Assembly: GCA_041752455.1 (NCBI GenBank)
Contig: JBGSWL010000068.1
Span: 1 to 25,892, forward strand
Origin: JBGSWL01 sp041752455
GTDB taxonomy: Bacteria > Pseudomonadota > Alphaproteobacteria > Rhizobiales > Rhizobiaceae
Direction: 5' to 3'
DNA length: 25,892 nucleotides
Numbering within the stretch: position 1 is the first letter of the stretch; each line of letters starts with the position of its first letter. Shown piece after piece: positions 25,336 to 25,892 of this stretch. The translations under genes and the position numbers were made by a program. The notes beneath the pieces are model-generated. The model did not search any database. It saw only the letters and a program-made list of their open reading frames with translations, and was not told where the DNA came from.

Positions 25336-25349
25336 GGGGCCTGGACCAA

Positions 25350-25892
25350 TTGTTCAGAAAACTGTCATCGACTGGTTGGCGTGAAATTGCCGCCGGCGCA
25401 AGCCGCAGCGCTGCCGCACTCCTGTTTCCGGACAGTTGCCTGTCCTGCCGCCGGCAGATCGGGACACAGGGTGCCCTGTGCGCGACGTGTTGGTCCAGTG
25501 TCCGCTTCATCGACGAACCGATGTGCGCGGTGACAGGAACTCCCTTCGCCCATGACTTCGGCGAAGGCATGGTTTCGGCCGACGCCATCGCCAATCCGCC
25601 CGCCTACGACCGCGCGCGCGCTGCCTGCATTCATGCCGGCATCGCCCGGCAACTGGTCAGCAATCTGAAATATGCCGACCGCACCGATCTCGCCCCGTGG
25701 ATGGCGCGCTGGATGGTTCGCGCTGGCGGCAGCCTTTTGGCTACCAGCGACCTGCTCATTCCCGTGCCCCTGCACCGGATGCGCTTCTGGACCCGCCGCT
25801 ACAACCAGTCGGCGGAACTGGCCCGGGCCATTGCGCACGAAGCGGATCGGCCTTTCGAACCCGCCGCCCTGGTGCGCCGCCGCGCCACCCGC
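25350..25892 (+). CDS. comF: ComF family phosphoribosyltransferase-like protein, 3' end outside the window
   Basis: 181 codons are open to the window edge. After an N-terminal segment (LFRKLSSTGWREIAAGASRS) come a zinc-ribbon-like CLSC (Cys31/Cys34) ... CATC (Cys45/Cys48), then CAVTGTPFAHDFGEGM, ADAIANPPAYDRARAACIHAG, LVSNLKYADRTDLAPWMARW, and the family hallmark DLLIPVPLHRMRFWTRRYNQ. The PRPP-binding loop lies beyond the window. ComF proteins resemble phosphoribosyltransferases and are linked to natural DNA uptake in transformable bacteria; in most rhizobia the role is unproven. TTG 25350 is the start I prefer; GTG 25320 and CTG 25341 are in frame, and the ribosome binding site is poor. The next gene in relatives is usually a glutaredoxin (recalled). 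Confidence 0.88.
   Translation, partial: MFRKLSSTGWREIAAGASRSAAALLFPDSCLSCRRQIGTQGALCATCWSSVRFIDEPMCAVTGTPFAHDFGEGMVSADAIANPPAYDRARAACIHAGIARQLVSNLKYADRTDLAPWMARWMVRAGGSLLATSDLLIPVPLHRMRFWTRRYNQSAELARAIAHEADRPFEPAALVRRRATR

Overview
The protein-coding content is that of an alphaproteobacterium, most likely of the order Hyphomicrobiales (Rhizobiales). Support comes from a typical rhizobial 16S leader, a high-GC coding style, and gene blocks of that group: a small HIG1-type membrane protein, a PduO-type adenosyltransferase and etfBA on one strand; secA divergent from a parvulin, argJ, GNAT, mutT series; and a methyltransferase divergent from comF. The family calls come from reading the proteins, not from a database search. 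No prophage, insertion sequence, integron, CRISPR array or toxin-antitoxin pair is visible.

Layout. 1-799 is the 5' half of a 16S rRNA gene on the minus strand, with its leader and promoter up to about 1174. A membrane-anchored M23 peptidase runs divergently (1334-3316) and ends at a strong bidirectional terminator. 3399-6913 is a minus-strand series: HIG1-type membrane protein, cob(I)alamin adenosyltransferase, rhomboid protease, etfB, etfA. etfBA has its own palindromic promoter/operator. 6984-12599 holds housekeeping genes on both strands: SDR oxidoreductase, BrkB/YihY membrane protein, a small unknown membrane protein, tRNA-glutamyl-Q synthetase, AlkA-type glycosylase, HNH endonuclease, dsbB and exoD. 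A tRNA-Leu(CAA) gene at 12736-12820 lies just upstream of an acyl-CoA synthetase. 14480-17151 is a coupled flippase/acetyltransferase pair suggestive of envelope polysaccharide work. secA follows (17258-20116), divergent from the parvulin-argJ-GNAT-mutT series. The right end carries an unknown one-helix protein, a 57-residue Flp-type pilin, an NDUFAF5-like methyltransferase on the minus strand, and a comF-family gene cut by the window edge.

The most striking observation is that the 16S rRNA segment looks composite. Its 5' end (about 600-799) and leader are alphaproteobacterial. The part further into the gene (about 1-405) has a full-length helix 17 and V4-region signatures of Gammaproteobacteria. 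A chimeric assembly at the contig end is the most economical explanation. Other points of interest are the LiuR-like palindrome in front of etfBA, the orphan Flp pilin with its unknown neighbour, the methyltransferase with no recognisable SAM glycine loop, and the tightly coupled flippase/acetyltransferase genes. I see no convincing new multi-gene system; most of the window is ordinary chromosomal sequence.
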